Assembly (NCBI GenBank): GCA_902622955.1
Contig: CACNRP010000002.1
Coordinates: 1-64,000, forward strand
Source of the DNA: an uncultured Pelagibacteraceae bacterium
GTDB taxonomy: Bacteria; Pseudomonadota; Alphaproteobacteria; Pelagibacterales; Pelagibacteraceae
DNA: 64,000 nucleotides
Reading direction: 5' to 3'
Below the pieces are notes generated by a model. It saw only the letters and a list, made by a program, of their open reading frames with translations, was not told the DNA's origin and ran no database searches. Of the stretch, positions 63,616 through 64,000 are shown in pieces (the first letter of the stretch is position 1; each line of letters begins with the position of its first letter). The position numbers and the translations under genes are program-made.

Positions 63616-64000
63616 TCAAACCTCCAAATGGTGAAGATGCTAATTTTCCATTAGCATTGAACGCATAAGCTCTGTCAACTTTAAAATTTATTTTTACTTT
63701 ATCGTGTATCTTAAAGTTTAGAACTTCTTCAATTGAAACAATAATTTTTGTATCTCCTCTTTTTAAGTGAAGTAAAGTTTCTGAACCACTAATTTCTGCA
63801 AGCTCAACTTCAAATTCGTGTCCGTTTTCGTTTAATTCAATATCAGAAGATCTTAAACCGATTTTTAAACCATCTTCAGTTAATTTAGATAAATGTTGTG
63901 GGGCCTCTACATCAATGCCCTCAAATCTAATGTGATTACCTGTAATTTTAGCTTCTATAATATTCATGGGCGGGTCATTTGAAATTTCTGCAACTTTTAA
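63608..64000 (-). CDS. ABC transporter ATPase, GlpS-like, C-terminal part
   Basis: The reading frame is open to the right edge, so the ATG at 63967 in the track is internal. The peptide entering the window (VAEISNDPPMNIIEAKI) and what follows match the C-terminal TOBE region of MalK/UgpC-type ATPases (IGLRSSDIEL, VELAEISGSETLLHLKRGD, VDRAYAFNANGKL). The catalytic half is outside the window. The 8-bp overlap with the next ATPase gene and the co-direction support a two-ATPase glycerol-type ABC system. Confidence 0.8.
   Translation of the reverse strand, partial: LKVAEISNDPPMNIIEAKITGNHIRFEGIDVEAPQHLSKLTEDGLKIGLRSSDIELNENGHEFEVELAEISGSETLLHLKRGDTKIIVSIEEVLNFKIHDKVKINFKVDRAYAFNANGKLASSPFGGLNG

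Overview
The window looks like a piece of chromosome from a marine alphaproteobacterium of the SAR11 group (Pelagibacterales). The reasons are very AT-rich DNA, genes packed with spacers of a few bases or ATGA/TAATG overlaps, alphaproteobacterial gene order (hisC-tyrA, metX-metW, obgE-proB-proA-nadD-rsfS, atpHAGDC, ffh-rpsP-trmD-rplS-leuCDB, sdhCDAB-mdh-sucCDAB-lpd), a DMSP demethylation module, and several periplasmic binding-protein transporters. No rRNA, tRNA, CRISPR array, insertion sequence or prophage was seen, and no gene-free stretch exceeds 300 bases.

Layout. 1-1159 (minus): start of tyrA, then hisC. 1233-3787 (plus): promoter, SAM-II riboswitch and metX-metW, then gloB. 3798-10383 (plus): rplU-rpmA-obgE-proB-proA-nadD-rsfS-ctpA-rppH. 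10375-15160 (minus): F1 part of ATP synthase. 15269-17224: priA. 17292-21973 (minus): a compact five-gene accessory cluster with an amino-acid adenylating enzyme, an AAC(3)-type acyltransferase, a carrier protein, a formyltransferase and a DUF4910 aminopeptidase-like protein. 22163-48196 (minus): a long co-oriented array, read from right to left, of ffh-rpsP-trmD-rplS, leuCDB, dmdC-dmdB-hydrolase-dmdA, asd, sdhCDAB, mmsA, mdh, sucCD, sucAB and lpd. 48357-50098 (plus): dapF-ftsY. 50091-52743 (minus): a secreted orphan, a membrane-anchored hydrolase and an MFS transporter. 52747-62412 (minus): two complete TRAP transporters, the second linked to an amidase. 62542-64000 (minus): two tandem ABC ATPases resembling the glycerol GlpS/GlpT pair, the upstream one cut by the window edge.

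How it fits together. Central carbon flow (SDH, MDH, succinyl-CoA synthetase, 2-oxoglutarate dehydrogenase, methylmalonate-semialdehyde dehydrogenase) sits beside DMSP breakdown, which supplies reduced sulfur and methyl groups. Methionine synthesis is under SAM control. The right-hand third is devoted to scavenging organic acids and amides.

The most novel-looking item is the five-gene carrier-protein cluster inserted between priA and the suc/lpd block. Other points worth a second look are a three-hairpin leader upstream of ffh, an SdhD with no histidine at all, a DctM permease with a coiled-coil tail of about 320 residues, Ala/Glu/Pro/Lys-rich tails on ribosomal proteins S16 and L19, and an identical 17-bp palindromic element in front of both TRAP binding-protein genes. 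Function calls rest on motif reading only; no database search was possible.
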